From contig JAGPUU010000262.1 of NCBI GenBank assembly GCA_018067325.1, positions 1 through 16,624 of the forward strand: a stretch of 16,624 nucleotides of DNA. The letters run 5' to 3'. The notes under the pieces were generated by a model. The model was not told the origin of the DNA. It was given only the letters and a program-made list of their open reading frames with translations, and ran no database searches. Positions 1 through 10,476 of the stretch are shown in pieces. Each line of letters begins with the position of its first letter. Position 1 is the first letter of the stretch. This DNA comes from Amphritea sp. (GTDB lineage: Bacteria; Pseudomonadota; Gammaproteobacteria; Pseudomonadales; Balneatricaceae). Made by a program: the position numbers and the translations under genes.

Positions 1-1422
<1,422 letters not shown>

Positions 1423-1440
1423 AAACTATCTGTTAAAGGG

Positions 1441-4400
1441 TTAGTCGGATTCAAGCTCGATGTCGATACCCAACGAACGAATCTCTTTCACCAACACGTT
1501 GAACGATTCTGGCATGCCCGGCTCCATTCTGTGATCGCCATCCACGATGTTTTTATACATCTTGGTACGGCCATTCACGTCATCGGACTTAACAGTCAGC
1601 ATCTCCTGTAGGGTGTAGGCAGCACCATATGCTTCAAGTGCCCATACCTCCATCTCACCGAATCGCTGTCCACCGAACTGCGCCTTACCACCCAGCGGTT
1701 GCTGAGTAACCAGACTGTAAGAACCGGTAGAACGTGCGTGCATCTTGTCATCAACCAAGTGGTTCAACTTCAGCATGTACATGTAACCAACAGTTACAGG
1801 ACGAGTGAACTGATCACCGCTTCGACCATCAAACAGTGTGAACTGGCCGGTATCACTTAGGTCCGCCATGCGTAGCAGCTCTTTAACTTCTGCTTCTTTC
1901 GCACCGTCGAATACAGCCGTTGCCAGTGGAACACCACCTTTCAGGTTTTTCGCCAGCTCTAGCACTTCATCATCAGAGAAAGAGCTAATGTCTTCGTGAC
2001 GACCAGACTTGTAACCGCCCAGCTCGCTGTTATAAACACGATCCAGGAACTCACGCAGCTCTTTAACAGTCTCAAGACGATCACGCTCAACCTGAAGCAT
2101 CTTATTGATCTTCACGCCCAGGCCTTTAGCTGCCATACCCATGTGGGTTTCCAGCACCTGACCTACGTTCATCCGCGACGGTACACCCAGTGGGTTCAGT
2201 ACGATATCGACCGGCTCACCGTTCTCATCGTATGGCATATCTTCAACCGGCATGATAACCGAGATAACACCCTTGTTACCGTGACGTCCTGCCATCTTGT
2301 CACCTGGCTGTACGCGACGCTTAGTAGCCACGTAAACCTTAACAATTTTCAGTACGCCAGGGGCCAGGTCATCACCGGTCTGCAGCTTGTTTTTCTTGTC
2401 TTCAAACTTAGCATCCAGCTCAACGCGACGCTCTTCCAGCTGCTCTTGAGCTTTCTCCAGCATCTCCTGAACTGCTTCATCAGAAACACGGATCTTAAAC
2501 CACTCAGAACGCTGCAACTCAGCCAGAGCTTCAGAAGTAATCTCTTCACCCTTCTTGAAGTTTGCGCCACCCTCAGCTTTCAGACCACAAAGCGCACGAC
2601 CAAGACGTTCAAACGTAGCCTGATCAACAATCCGCAGCTCTTCGTTCAAATCCTTGCGGATGCGTTTCAGTTCAGATTCTTCAATCGAAACTGCTCGCTC
2701 ATCCTTAGGCACACCATCACGGGTAAACACCTGTACATCGATAACCTTACCGATAGTACCGGTCTTCACGCGCAAAGAAGTATCCTTAACGTCGGACGCT
2801 TTCTCACCGAAGATAGCTCGTAGCAGCTTCTCTTCTGGCGTCAGCTGAGTTTCACCTTTAGGTGTCACCTTACCAACCAGAATATCGCCCGGGCCTACTT
2901 CAGCACCGATGTGAACAATACCGGCTTCATCCAGCTTGCCCAGTGCAGATTCACCCACGTTTGGAATATCCGAGGTAATCTCTTCTGAACCCAGCTTAGT
3001 ATCACGCGCCACACAGGTTAGTTCCTGAATGTGGATAGTGGTAAAACGATCTTCCTGAACAACACGCTCAGAGATCAGGATGGAATCCTCAAAGTTGTAA
3101 CCATTCCAAGGCATAAATGCGATACGCATATTCTGCCCCAGCGCCAGCTCACCTAAGTCAACGGACGGGCCGTCAGCCATAATATCACCGCGCTGAACCT
3201 GCTCGCCTTGGCGAACGATAGAGCGCTGGTTAATACAAGTGTTCTGGTTAGAACGGGTGTACTTAGTCAGGTTGTAGATATCTACACCCGCTTCACCCGC
3301 TTGAGTCTCTTCATCATTAACACGAACAACGATACGCGCCGCATCAACAGCTTCGATAACACCACCACGGGTTGCAGTAACACAAACCCCGGAGTCACGA
3401 GCAACATAACGCTCCATACCGGTACCAACCAGCGGCTTATCAGCACGCAATGTTGGCACAGCCTGACGCTGCATGTTTGATCCCATCAATGCCCGGTTAG
3501 CATCATCGTGCTCCAGGAATGGGATCAGTGCAGCAGCAACGGATACTACCTGACGTGGAGATACATCCATGTAGGTAACTTTTTCCGGTGGCATTACGGT
3601 AAATTCATTCTGGTGACGAACCGCTACCAAGCCATCGGTAAGGGTGTTGTTATCATCCATTCCGGCAGAAGCCTGGGCGATAACATGACGACCCTCTTCG
3701 ATCGCTGACAGGTATTCAATCTCATCAGTCACTACACCATCAGCTACTTTACGGTACGGACTTTCCAAAAAGCCGTAGTCGTTAGTGCGGGCATAAGTTG
3801 CCAGAGAGTTGATCAGACCGATGTTTGGTCCTTCAGGCGTCTCGATAGGACATACACGACCATAGTGAGTCGGGTGTACGTCACGAACCTCAAAACCAGC
3901 ACGCTCACGAGTCAGACCACCAGGCCCAAGCGCAGATACACGACGCTTGTGGGTAACTTCTGACAAGGGATTGTTCTGATCCATAAACTGGGACAGCTGG
4001 GAAGATCCGAAGAACTCTTTAACCGCAGCAGCAACCGGCTTAGCATTGATTAGATCCTGAGGCATCAGGTTATCAGATTCAGCCATGCTCAGACGTTCGC
4101 GAACAGCACGCTCTACACGCACCAGACCAACACGGAATTGGTTCTCGGCCATCTCACCAACAGAACGAATACGTCGGTTACCCAGGTGATCGATGTCATC
4201 TACAACACCTTTACCGTTACGGATATCGATCAGGGTTTTCATGACCGCCAGAATATCGTCTTTATCCAGAATACCTGAGCCAGTCTCTTCAGCACGAGCC
4301 AGACGACGATTGAACTTCATCCGACCAACAGCTGATAGATCATAACGTTCTTCACTGAAGAACAGATTCTCAAACAGGTTTTCCGCAGACTCTTTGGTTG

Positions 4401-5541
4401 GCGGCTCACCAGGACGCATCATCCGGTAGATCTCTACCAATGCTTCCAAGCGACTACGAGTGGTGTCATTACGCAGTGTATCTGAGATGAATGGACCACA
4501 GTCCAGCTCATTGGTGTACAGCGTTTCCAGCTCAGTAACGCCAGCAGTACGCATCTGCTCCAGCAACTCTTCAGTGATCTCACTGTTGCCTTCACAAAGT
4601 ATTTCACCGGTAGTTGGATCAACGATATCTTTCGCAATCACTTTACCCAGAAGATATTCAACAGGAACATCCAGCTGCTGTAGCTTCTCTTTCTCTAGTT
4701 GACGAATATGGCGAGGCGTAATACGGCGGCCAGATTCAACAACAACATCACCACTGCCATCTTTAATATCAAAAGTTGCAGTTTCACCACGTAGTCGTGA
4801 TGGCACCAGTGTCATCAGCACTTTATCAGCGGTCAGATTCCACGAAGTGTTATCAAAGAAGGTATCGAGGATCTCTTCAGTGGTATAGCCCAGCGCACGC
4901 AGCAGAATAGTTGCTGGCAGCTTACGACGACGGTCGATTCGAACAAACAGGCTATCTTTAGGATCAAACTCGAAGTCCAACCATGAACCACGGTAAGGAA
5001 TGACACGGGCAGAATACAGCAACTTACCAGAAGAGTGAGTTTTGCCCTTATCATGGTCGAAGAATACACCTGGCGAACGATGCAGCTGAGATACGATTAC
5101 TCGCTCAGTACCGTTAACAACGAAGGTACCGTTGTCGGTCATCAGCGGCATTTCGCCCATGTAAACTTCTTGTTCTTTAATATCTTTGATCGCCTTATTA
5201 GACGAATCGCGATCATAGATTACTAGGCGTACTTTTACGCGTAGCGGAGCAGCATATGTAATACCGCGCATCTGGCATTCTTTAACGTCAAAAACAGGCT
5301 CGCCCAGACGGTAACCTACATATTCCAATGCAGCGTTTCCGGAATAGGAAACAATCGGAAATACGGAACTGAAAGCCGCATGCAGTCCGACATCTTTGCG
5401 CTCTGCAGAGTCAGCATCCTGTTGCAGGAATTTCAAATATGAATCCAACTGGATTGCCAACAGATATGGAACATCCATCGCTTCCGGCAGCTTTCCGAAG
5501 TCTTTACGGATGCGTTTCTTTTCAGTATATGAGTAAGCCAT
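1441..5541 (-). CDS. rpoB: DNA-directed RNA polymerase subunit beta
   Basis: This is the 1366-residue beta subunit, which forms one side of the polymerase cleft. It starts [16 protein letters not shown] at ATG 5541 after a weak GGGGAA ribosome-binding site. The rifampicin pocket is intact ([19 protein letters not shown]), with D521, H531 and S536 at the positions of E. coli D516, H526 and S531, so the allele looks drug-sensitive. Active-site contacts are present: E818/D819 in GYNFEDSIL and K1074/K1082 in [19 protein letters not shown]. The C-terminal clamp-contact segment ([30 protein letters not shown] family block, seen in part) ends in IDIELESD. It is 24 residues longer than E. coli RpoB; the numbering offset grows from +5 at the Rif region to +9 at the lysines, with the rest gained later, so small lineage insertions account for it. 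It is separated from rplL by an attenuator and followed by rpoC. Confidence 0.98.
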   Translation of the reverse strand: MAYSYTEKKRIRKDFGKLPEAMDVPYLLAIQLDSYLKFLQQDADSAERKDVGLHAAFSSVFPIVSYSGNAALEYVGYRLGEPVFDVKECQMRGITYAAPLRVKVRLVIYDRDSSNKAIKDIKEQEVYMGEMPLMTDNGTFVVNGTERVIVSQLHRSPGVFFDHDKGKTHSSGKLLYSARVIPYRGSWLDFEFDPKDSLFVRIDRRRKLPATILLRALGYTTEEILDTFFDNTSWNLTADKVLMTLVPSRLRGETATFDIKDGSGDVVVESGRRITPRHIRQLEKEKLQQLDVPVEYLLGKVIAKDIVDPTTGEILCEGNSEITEELLEQMRTAGVTELETLYTNELDCGPFISDTLRNDTTRSRLEALVEIYRMMRPGEPPTKESAENLFENLFFSEERYDLSAVGRMKFNRRLARAEETGSGILDKDDILAVMKTLIDIRNGKGVVDDIDHLGNRRIRSVGEMAENQFRVGLVRVERAVRERLSMAESDNLMPQDLINAKPVAAAVKEFFGSSQLSQFMDQNNPLSEVTHKRRVSALGPGGLTRERAGFEVRDVHPTHYGRVCPIETPEGPNIGLINSLATYARTNDYGFLESPYRKVADGVVTDEIEYLSAIEEGRHVIAQASAGMDDNNTLTDGLVAVRHQNEFTVMPPEKVTYMDVSPRQVVSVAAALIPFLEHDDANRALMGSNMQRQAVPTLRADKPLVGTGMERYVARDSGVCVTATRGGVIEAVDAARIVVRVNDEETQAGEAGVDIYNLTKYTRSNQNTCINQRSIVRQGEQVQRGDIMADGPSVDLGELALGQNMRIAFMPWNGYNFEDSILISERVVQEDRFTTIHIQELTCVARDTKLGSEEITSDIPNVGESALGKLDEAGIVHIGAEVGPGDILVGKVTPKGETQLTPEEKLLRAIFGEKASDVKDTSLRVKTGTIGKVIDVQVFTRDGVPKDERAVSIEESELKRIRKDLNEELRIVDQATFERLGRALCGLKAEGGANFKKGEEITSEALAELQRSEWFKIRVSDEAVQEMLEKAQEQLEERRVELDAKFEDKKNKLQTGDDLAPGVLKIVKVYVATKRRVQPGDKMAGRHGNKGVISVIMPVEDMPYDENGEPVDIVLNPLGVPSRMNVGQVLETHMGMAAKGLGVKINKMLQVERDRLETVKELREFLDRVYNSELGGYKSGRHEDISSFSDDEVLELAKNLKGGVPLATAVFDGAKEAEVKELLRMADLSDTGQFTLFDGRSGDQFTRPVTVGYMYMLKLNHLVDDKMHARSTGSYSLVTQQPLGGKAQFGGQRFGEMEVWALEAYGAAYTLQEMLTVKSDDVNGRTKMYKNIVDGDHRMEPGMPESFNVLVKEIRSLGIDIELESD

Positions 5542-5606
5542 CTAAGTTCCCCAGCATCTGCACCTGAAAAATTCAACCAAACCGAAGGAATTTCTCGATT
5601 TGTGAA

Positions 5607-5636
5607 CCGTTATTATTTACTGATACTAAATAACGG
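5607..5636 (-). other. Third hairpin of the rplL-rpoB spacer, directly after the attenuator
   Basis: CCGTTAT (5607-5613) is the reverse complement of ATAACGG (5630-5636). Pairing can continue inward to about 10 bp if three bases are bulged on one side. In the transcript this A/T-rich stem begins immediately after the T-run of the attenuator hairpin. Its loop carries the string CTGATAC (5620-5626, plus strand), which is also the 3' part of the 5672-5700 hairpin. It may protect or process the 5' end of the rpoB message; no function is shown by sequence alone. Confidence 0.45.
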
Positions 5637-5666
5637 AAAAAGGCCGGTGGCATTTTGCCACCAGCC
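5637..5666 (-). terminator. rplL-rpoB attenuator (intrinsic terminator-like hairpin)
   Basis: In transcript sense, GGCTGGTGGCA (5666-5656) pairs with TGCCACCGGCC (5652-5642) over 11 bp with one G-U wobble and a 3-base loop, followed at once by five T residues (5641-5637). That is a strong intrinsic terminator shape placed between cotranscribed genes. In E. coli a partial terminator in the same rplL-rpoB gap lets only a fraction of polymerases enter rpoBC, so ribosomal stalk protein is made in excess over polymerase subunits. I infer the same role here; leakiness cannot be judged from sequence. Confidence 0.8.
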
Positions 5667-5671
5667 GTATA

Positions 5672-5700
5672 TGTATCAGCTACTTAAATAGTCTGATACA
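5672..5700 (-). other. Hairpin just downstream of rplL (possible RNase processing stem)
   Basis: TGTATCAG (5672-5679) and CTGATACA (5693-5700) are perfect reverse complements. Inside them ACT (82-84) and AGT (90-92) can add three more pairs across a small internal mismatch. The stem sits 14 bases after the rplL stop and directly before the attenuator hairpin. No T-run follows. E. coli has an RNase III cleavage site in the equivalent gap, so a processing role is plausible but inferred. Confidence 0.5.
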
Positions 5701-5714
5701 AAGCATAACGCTGT

Positions 5715-6086
5715 TTACTTAACTTCAACAGTTGCGCCAGCTTCTTCCAGAGCAGCTTTAAGCTCTGCTGCTTCATCTTTGCTAACGCCTTCTTTAACAG
5801 CAGTAGGAGCGCCATCAACTATGCCTTTAGCTTCTTTCAAGCCAAGACCAGTTGCTGCACGTACAGCTTTGATTACGTTAACTTTCTTATCGCCAATAGA
5901 AGCCAGGATAACGTCAAATTCAGTCTGCTCTTCAGCAGCTGCACCAGCATCACCAGCACCGCCAGCAACAGCAACAGCTGCAGCAGAAACGCCAAACTTC
6001 TCTTCCATTGCTTCAACAAGCGCTACAACGTCTACTACAGACATTTCAGCAATTGCATTCAAGATATCATCTTTAGATACGGACAT
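5715..6086 (-). CDS. rplL: 50S ribosomal protein L7/L12
   Basis: This is the 123-residue stalk protein that recruits EF-Tu, EF-G and other translational GTPases to the ribosome. It starts [19 protein letters not shown] at ATG 6086. The N-terminal dimerisation and L10-binding helices cover about residues 1-34. A flexible hinge rich in Ala and Gly follows at about 35-53 ([19 protein letters not shown]). The C-terminal factor-binding domain runs from about 55 to 123 and contains [19 protein letters not shown], typical of the family. E. coli L7/L12 is 121 residues. It lies 62 bases after rplJ; that gap holds a T7 run near the rplJ stop and a small 5-bp hairpin (6107-6119). The 173-base gap downstream holds the attenuator controlling entry into rpoB. 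Confidence 0.98.
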   Translation of the reverse strand: MSVSKDDILNAIAEMSVVDVVALVEAMEEKFGVSAAAVAVAGGAGDAGAAAEEQTEFDVILASIGDKKVNVIKAVRAATGLGLKEAKGIVDGAPTAVKEGVSKDEAAELKAALEEAGATVEVK

Positions 6087-6148
6087 GATTTAATTCCTAA
6101 ATATATGAGCCTGAGGCTCTTAACTCGTTTCTTAAGCCGCTAAAAAAA

Positions 6149-6646
6149 TTAAGCTGCTTCTTGTTCTTCTTTCTGATCGCGAATGGCCGCAATAGTGCGA
6201 ACCAGCTTGCCTGCAGCTGCTTCTTTCATGCAGTACATCAGCTTGCCAATTGCTTCGTCGTAAGTTGGCAGAGATGCCAGCATTGCAACGTCAACAACCT
6301 TTCCTTCGAAAGCAGCGGTCTTCAGCTCTAGCTTGTCATTTCCCTTTGCGAAATCCTTAAGAATTCGCGCACCGGCACCTGGGTGGTCGGTAGAAAATGC
6401 AATCAGAGTCGGACCTACGAATGATTCAGTGATACATTCGTAATCAGAGCCTTCTACTGCGCGACGCGCCAGCGTGTTACGTACGACTTTAAGCCATACG
6501 CCAGCTTCACGTGCCTGCTTACGCAGAATAGTCATATCCTCAACGGCAACGCCGCGAGAATCTGCAACTACAGCAGAGAGAGCACTCTTAGCAGCTTCCT
6601 GGACTTCAGCAACAATCGCTTTTTTATCTTCGAGTCCTAATGCCAC
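6149..6646 (-). CDS. rplJ: 50S ribosomal protein L10
   Basis: This is the 165-residue base of the ribosomal stalk, the same length as E. coli L10. It anchors L7/L12 dimers to 23S rRNA beside L11, and in E. coli the L10-L7/L12 complex represses its own mRNA. The start is GTG 6646 ([15 protein letters not shown]), six bases after an AGGAG site at 6653-6657; no better ATG lies nearby. Recognisable blocks are the N-terminal RNA-binding domain ([36 protein letters not shown]) and the C-terminal helix that carries L7/L12 (about residues 135-165, ending KEEQEAA). It follows a 215-base structured leader and precedes rplL, as expected for a rplJL unit. Confidence 0.97.
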   Translation of the reverse strand: MALGLEDKKAIVAEVQEAAKSALSAVVADSRGVAVEDMTILRKQAREAGVWLKVVRNTLARRAVEGSDYECITESFVGPTLIAFSTDHPGAGARILKDFAKGNDKLELKTAAFEGKVVDVAMLASLPTYDEAIGKLMYCMKEAAAGKLVRTIAAIRDQKEEQEAA

Positions 6647-6840
6647 AATTTACTCCTGGGTTTAGTCTTTTCGACTGTTTACCAATGACTTCAGCATCTA
6701 GCACTGAAGCGCCGAGTACGGTGGTTAAATTGATCCTGTTAAGGGGATCACACCGTCTGCGCAGGCTGATTAATTAAGAGTCCGGCTTCGCCATTCTCGC
6801 CTGCGGTCTTTGACGACCTCTGCAGTAAGCTGCAGAGACC
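6647..6840 (-). promoter_or_regulatory. rplJ leader, candidate L10-L7/L12 autoregulatory element
   Basis: The 215-base gap before rplJ is packed with complementary segments. Closest to rplA, CTCTGCAG (6818-6825) and CTGCAGAG (6830-6837) form a perfect 8-bp stem with a 4-base loop. GGTC (6805-6808) and GACC (6815-6818) add a short stem. CGCAGGC (6760-6766) pairs with GCCTGCG (6799-6805) over 7 bp. Nearest rplJ, ACGGTG (6718-6723) pairs with CACCGT (6751-6756), and inside it TGATCC (6731-6736) pairs with GGATCA (6745-6750), with 7 unpaired bases (6724-6730) on one side only. A helix with a one-sided internal loop is what is known for the kink-turn L10 site in E. coli. The assignment rests on position and geometry. 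I could not find a convincing promoter here. Confidence 0.75.
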
Positions 6841-6861
6841 CTCAATTCTTCTGACAATCGA

Positions 6862-7557
6862 TTAAGCAGTTAAAGAGCTTTGATCGATTACCAGGCCTGG
6901 CCCCATAGTGGTGGTCAGGGTAATTTTCTTCATAAACACGCCTTTAGCAGAAGCAGGCTTAAGCTTCTTCAGCTCGCCAACCAGCGCATCCAGGTTTGCC
7001 TTGATAGCATCAGCTTCGAAGCCAACTTTACCAATACCAGCATGGATAATACCGTTCTTGTCAGTACGGAAACGTACTTGACCCGCCTTAGCATTGTTTA
7101 CCGCAGTAACAACGTCAGGTGTAACAGTACCAACCTTAGGGTTTGGCATCAGACCACGAGGACCCAGAACCTGACCTAACTGGCCAACAACGCGCATCGC
7201 ATCAGGAGTCGCGATAACAACGTCAAAGTTCAGATCGCCACCCTTGATCTGCTCAGCCAGATCTTCGAAACCAACAACATCTGCGCCAGCAGCTTTTGCT
7301 TTTTCAGCGTTCTCACCCTGAGCAAAAACAGCTACACGAACATCTTTACCGGTACCACTTGGCAGCACACTTGAGCCACGAACGTTCTGATCAGATTTAC
7401 GTGGGTCAATACCCAGGTTAACCGCAACATCCATAGACTCTTTGAAGTCTACAGTAGAGATCTCGTTCAGCAGCGCAACCGCATCTTCAATGCTGTACTG
7501 CTTGCCAATTACAACTTTTTCAGCAATCGCCTTTTGGCGCTTAGACAACTTAGCCAT
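6862..7557 (-). CDS. rplA: 50S ribosomal protein L1
   Basis: This 231-residue protein forms the L1 stalk, which moves deacylated tRNA out of the E site; in E. coli it also represses the rplKA mRNA. It starts [15 protein letters not shown] at ATG 7557. The A of this ATG is also the last base of the rplK stop codon (TAATG), so the two genes overlap by one base and are probably translationally coupled; the GGGAG ribosome-binding site lies inside rplK. Family blocks include the split first domain ([19 protein letters not shown]), the inserted second domain with [17 protein letters not shown] near residues 130-147, and the closing [20 protein letters not shown]. Length matches E. coli L1 closely (234). 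Confidence 0.98.
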   Translation of the reverse strand: MAKLSKRQKAIAEKVVIGKQYSIEDAVALLNEISTVDFKESMDVAVNLGIDPRKSDQNVRGSSVLPSGTGKDVRVAVFAQGENAEKAKAAGADVVGFEDLAEQIKGGDLNFDVVIATPDAMRVVGQLGQVLGPRGLMPNPKVGTVTPDVVTAVNNAKAGQVRFRTDKNGIIHAGIGKVGFEADAIKANLDALVGELKKLKPASAKGVFMKKITLTTTMGPGLVIDQSSLTA

Positions 7558-7991
7558 TACTCAACTCCCTCAGCGATAATACCCATGCTACGTGCACTAC
7601 CAGCGATGGTGCGAACAGCAGCATCCATATCAGCAGCAGTCAGGTCAGCCATTTTAGTAGTAGCAATATCTTCCAGCTGAGCGCGGGTAACAGTACCTAC
7701 CTTCTCAGTATTCGGACGGCCAGAACCACTCTTCAGACCAGCAGCCTTCTTCAGCAGAATTGCAGCTGGAGGCGTCTTAGTAATAAAGGTAAAGCTGCGA
7801 TCTGCATAAACAGTGATCACAACTGGAGTTGGCATGCCAGCTTCCAGACTCTGCGTGGCAGCGTTGAACGCTTTACAGAACTCCATGATATTTACACCAT
7901 GCTGACCCAATGCTGGACCAACTGGTGGACTTGGATTCGCCTGACCGGCAGCAACCTGTAGCTTAATATAAGCTTCGATCTTCTTAGCCAT
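7557..7991 (-). CDS. rplK: 50S ribosomal protein L11
   Basis: This 144-residue protein binds the GTPase-associated region of 23S rRNA next to the L10-L7/L12 stalk and takes part in factor-dependent GTP hydrolysis and the stringent response. It starts [20 protein letters not shown] at ATG 7991, six bases after an AGGAG site (7998-8002). The N-terminal domain has the proline-rich thiostrepton-site motif [18 protein letters not shown] (about residues 21-38). The C-terminal rRNA-binding domain includes [16 protein letters not shown] and ends [16 protein letters not shown]. It is the first gene after the nusG terminator, so it likely starts a rplKA unit, although I cannot identify its promoter. 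Confidence 0.98.
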   Translation of the reverse strand: MAKKIEAYIKLQVAAGQANPSPPVGPALGQHGVNIMEFCKAFNAATQSLEAGMPTPVVITVYADRSFTFITKTPPAAILLKKAAGLKSGSGRPNTEKVGTVTRAQLEDIATTKMADLTAADMDAAVRTIAGSARSMGIIAEGVE

Positions 7992-8005
7992 GTGTTACTC
8001 CTGAT

Positions 8006-8030
8006 GGGTAGTAGCGCCTTTCGGCTCCCC
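8006..8030 (-). promoter_or_regulatory. Candidate L1 operator hairpin in the rplK leader
   Basis: In transcript sense, GGGG (8030-8027) can pair with CCC (8008-8006). Between them GCC-GAAA-GGC (8025-8016) makes a 3-bp stem closed by a GNRA-type tetraloop, leaving an asymmetric internal loop. The structure sits just upstream of the rplK ribosome-binding site. L1 is known to repress rplKA in E. coli by binding a stem with an internal loop at this place. The short stems make this call tentative. Confidence 0.35.
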
Positions 8031-8044
8031 AGTTTCAAAGACGG

Positions 8045-8075
8045 AAAAACCCCAGCTCTCAATTAAGAGCCGAGG
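8045..8075 (-). terminator. Intrinsic terminator after secE-nusG
   Basis: In transcript sense CCTCGGCTCTT (8075-8065) pairs with GAGAGCTGGGG (8060-8050) over 11 positions including three G-U wobbles, with loop AATT, and five T residues follow (8049-8045). It begins 21 bases after the nusG stop. It separates secE-nusG from rplKA. Nothing convincing as a promoter was seen between it and rplK. Confidence 0.8.
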
Positions 8076-8096
8076 TCAATTCCGGTATATCAGCTA

Positions 8097-8630
8097 TCAG
8101 GCCTTTTCGACCTGACCAAACTCCAATTCGACCGGAGTCGAACGACCGAAGATCAACACTGCAACATGCAGCCTGTTCTTCTCGTAATTAACTTCTTCAA
8201 CGACACCGTTGAAGTCAGCAAACGGACCATCTACAACCCGAACCATTTCGCCTGGCTCGAACAGAGTCTTAGGACGCGGCTGATCAACGCCACTCTCGAC
8301 TCGCTGCAGAATAGCTTCTGCTTCTTTTTCAGTAATAGGCGCAGGCTTATTGGCAGTACCGCCAATGAAACCCATGACACGCGGCGTATCTTTAACCAAG
8401 TGCCAAGTCTCGTCATTCATTTCCATCTGGACTAAAACATAGCCAGGATAGAACTTACGCTCAGACTTACGCTTCTTGCCTTCGCGAATCTCTACAACTT
8501 CTTCAGTAGGAACTAAGATATCACCAAAGTCGTCCTGCATATTACGCAGCTCAACCCGTTCCTGTAGAGTATTCATCACACGCTTCTCGTAACCGGAGTA
8601 CGCATGTACAACATACCATCGCATAGCCAT
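8097..8630 (-). CDS. nusG: Transcription termination/antitermination factor NusG
   Basis: This 177-residue elongation factor binds the beta' clamp of RNA polymerase, suppresses pausing, and links the polymerase to Rho or to ribosomal protein S10. The NGN domain starts at [12 protein letters not shown] (residue 4 onward) and includes [27 protein letters not shown]. The C-terminal KOW domain covers about residues 120-177 ([19 protein letters not shown], then [11 protein letters not shown]). It ends in the family-typical VEKA. ATG 8630 follows an AGAGGA site; a second ATG two codons later (8624) also has a GAGG at suitable spacing, so the exact start is uncertain by two residues. The stop is doubled (TGA TAG). 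It lies 12 bases after secE, and a terminator follows. Confidence 0.97.
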   Translation of the reverse strand: MAMRWYVVHAYSGYEKRVMNTLQERVELRNMQDDFGDILVPTEEVVEIREGKKRKSERKFYPGYVLVQMEMNDETWHLVKDTPRVMGFIGGTANKPAPITEKEAEAILQRVESGVDQPRPKTLFEPGEMVRVVDGPFADFNGVVEEVNYEKNRLHVAVLIFGRSTPVELEFGQVEKA

Positions 8631-8642
8631 GCCTCTTTCCTC

Positions 8643-9011
8643 TTATCCGATTACGCCGGAGACACCCCAACTCAAAAACGAGTCAAGACCCCATAAAAGT
8701 AAACCAACAATCAGCACTACCACTGTAACAATCAATGTAGTCTGCGTTGTTTCCTGTCGCGTTGGCCAAACAACCTTACGTATCTCAGCCTTCGCTTCTT
8801 TAAACAGGGTAAAAAAAGCCGCCCCTTTTGCTGTCTGCAAGGCAATAAAGCCAGCGACACCAGCAATAACCAGCAGCGCAATTACCCGATACAACAGAGA
8901 CTCTTCTGAATAAACAGAATTACCCACTACTCCAGCAGCAACAAGCGCCACCACTACAACCCATTTCAGGCCGTCTAGCTTTGATCCTTCGGAAGACACT
9001 TTAGAATTCAC
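8643..9011 (-). CDS. secE: Preprotein translocase subunit SecE
   Basis: This 122-residue inner-membrane protein clamps SecY in the SecYEG translocon. It starts at GTG 9011 (MNSKVSSEGSKLDGLK), six bases after a GAGG site (9018-9021). Three hydrophobic segments are visible, at about residues 17-36 (VVVVALVAAGVVG), 41-58 (VIALLVIAGVAGFIAL) and 92-112 (LIVTVVVLIVGLLLWGL), as in the three-span enterobacterial type. The conserved cytoplasmic stretch before the last span, KEAKAEIRKVVWPTRQETTQTT, is the key family signature (seen here at about residues 71-92). It lies 61 bases after tRNA-Trp and 12 bases before nusG, the standard pairing. Confidence 0.96.
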   Translation of the reverse strand: MNSKVSSEGSKLDGLKWVVVVALVAAGVVGNSVYSEESLLYRVIALLVIAGVAGFIALQTAKGAAFFTLFKEAKAEIRKVVWPTRQETTQTTLIVTVVVLIVGLLLWGLDSFLSWGVSGVIG

Positions 9012-9053
9012 GATGGGCCTCGGTTATCGATAATTTGGTATAACTTTGTTAGA

Positions 9054-9072
9054 TGCCAACCCCGATTAGAGT

Positions 9073-9077
<5 letters not shown>
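9054..9077 (-). other. Inverted repeat overlapping the tRNA-Trp 3' end
   Basis: TGCCAAC (9054-9060) and GTTGGCA (9071-9077) are perfect 7-bp complements separated by 10 bases. One arm includes the encoded CCA, the discriminator base and the last acceptor base of the tRNA. In a precursor RNA this stem would compete with the acceptor stem or mark the 3' trailer. No T-run follows, so it is not a classical terminator. Any role in 3' processing is inferred. Confidence 0.4.
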
Positions 9078-9148
<71 letters not shown>

Positions 9149-9159
9149 AGTGCTAACTA

Positions 9160-9211
9160 GGGACGCATATATTACACACGTCCCCGTCAGGTAGCAACAA
9201 TTAAGTTGCTA
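9160..9211 (-). other. Two hairpins in the tuf - tRNA-Trp spacer
   Basis: The 74-base gap holds GGGACG/CGTCCC (9160-9165 and 9179-9184; 6 bp, 13-base loop) and TAGCAAC/GTTGCTA (9192-9198 and 9205-9211; 7 bp, 6-base loop). Neither is followed by a T-run on the coding strand, so they do not look like terminators. They may protect the 3' end of the tuf message after the tRNA is cut out. Confidence 0.45.
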
Positions 9212-9222
9212 TAAATCAACGA

Positions 9223-10446
9223 TTACTCGATGATTTTAGACACAACGCCTGCACCAACTGTACGTCCGCCTTCACGGATCGCAAAACGCAGACCTTCTTC
9301 CATCGCGATTGGGTTGATCAGGGTAACATCCATCTTGATGTTATCGCCTGGCATTACCATCTCAACGCCTTCTGGAAGCTCACAAGCACCGGTGATATCA
9401 GTTGTACGGAAGTAGAACTGTGGACGGTAGCCCTTGAAGAATGGAGTGTGACGACCACCCTCATCTTTGGACAGTACGTATACTTCACCTTCAAAACGCG
9501 TATGAGGAGTGATAGAACCTGGCTTAGCCAGTACCTGACCACGCTCAACGTCATCACGCTTAGTACCACGTAGCAGCGCACCAACGTTCTCGCCTGCACG
9601 ACCTTCGTCAAGCAGCTTACGGAACATCTCAACACCCGTACAGGTAGTCGTCGTTGTATCTTTAACACCAACGATTTCGATCTCTTCGCCAGTTCTAACG
9701 ATTCCACGCTCGATACGACCCGTTACTACGGTACCACGACCGGAGATAGAGAATACGTCCTCGATAGGCATCAGGAATGGCTGATCGATTGCACGCTCAG
9801 GCTGAGGAATATAAGAATCCAGCGCTTCTACCAGCTTCTTAACAGCAGTAGTACCTAGCTCGTTCTCATCCTGGCCGTTCAATGCCATCAGGGCAGAACC
9901 AGCGATGATTGGAGTGTCGTCACCTGGGAATTCGTACATATCCAGAAGCTCACGCAGCTCCATTTCAACCAGCTCAATCATCTCTTCGTATTCTTCAGAG
10001 TCAACGCCGCCGCAATCTTCAGCCAGCAGGTCAGCTTTGTTCAGGAATACAACGATGTACGGTACACCAACCTGACGAGACAGTAGGATGTGCTCACGAG
10101 TCTGTGGCATAGGGCCATCAGTCGCGCCACATACCAGAATAGCACCGTCCATCTGAGCAGCACCGGTGATCATGTTCTTAACATAATCGGCGTGTCCTGG
10201 GCAGTCTACGTGTGCGTAGTGACGCTCAGAAGAATCATACTCAACGTGAGAAGTTGCGATAGTGATACCACGCTCGCGCTCTTCTGGTGCATTGTCGATA
10301 CCGTCAAAAGCGACAGCCTTACCACCGTAAACTTCAGCACAAACACGTGTCAGTGCTGCTGTCAGTGTTGTTTTACCGTGGTCAACGTGGCCGATTGTAC
10401 CAACGTTAACATGCGGTTTATTACGCTCAAACTGTTCTTTAGCCAC
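9223..10446 (-). CDS. tuf: Translation elongation factor Tu
   Basis: This GTPase brings aminoacyl-tRNA to the ribosomal A site. It has 407 residues against 394 in E. coli. The start is GTG 10446, eight bases after GAGG. Nucleotide-binding motifs are intact: G1 GHVDHGKT (19-26), G2 RGITI (59-63), G3 DCPGH (81-85, with catalytic H85), G4 NKAD (136-139) and G5 SAL (184-186). Domains 2 and 3 follow, ending [12 protein letters not shown]. About ten extra residues follow NKAD (acidic [17 protein letters not shown]) and about three more lie near residue 190. It lies 30 bases after fusA, as tufA does, and 74 bases before tRNA-Trp, as tufB does. This mixed neighbourhood implies that one copy stands for two tuf genes, so the sequence may be a tufA/tufB composite. 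Confidence 0.97.
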   Translation of the reverse strand: MAKEQFERNKPHVNVGTIGHVDHGKTTLTAALTRVCAEVYGGKAVAFDGIDNAPEERERGITIATSHVEYDSSERHYAHVDCPGHADYVKNMITGAAQMDGAILVCGATDGPMPQTREHILLSRQVGVPYIVVFLNKADLLAEDCGGVDSEEYEEMIELVEMELRELLDMYEFPGDDTPIIAGSALMALNGQDENELGTTAVKKLVEALDSYIPQPERAIDQPFLMPIEDVFSISGRGTVVTGRIERGIVRTGEEIEIVGVKDTTTTTCTGVEMFRKLLDEGRAGENVGALLRGTKRDDVERGQVLAKPGSITPHTRFEGEVYVLSKDEGGRHTPFFKGYRPQFYFRTTDITGACELPEGVEMVMPGDNIKMDVTLINPIAMEEGLRFAIREGGRTVGAGVVSKIIE

Positions 10447-10476
10447 GATTAATACCTCATTAATATATTGGGCAAA

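Noticed and set aside
1996..2823. A 275-codon plus-strand open frame inside rpoB
   Set aside because: It is antisense to highly conserved rpoB with no recognisable protein; it is a shadow frame. The same holds for the plus-strand frames at 10561-11133, 11123-11743, 13730-14272 and 15200-15772.
6141..6148. Terminator after rplJ from its T7 run
   Set aside because: No adequate hairpin precedes the T-run; rplJ and rplL are expected to be cotranscribed.
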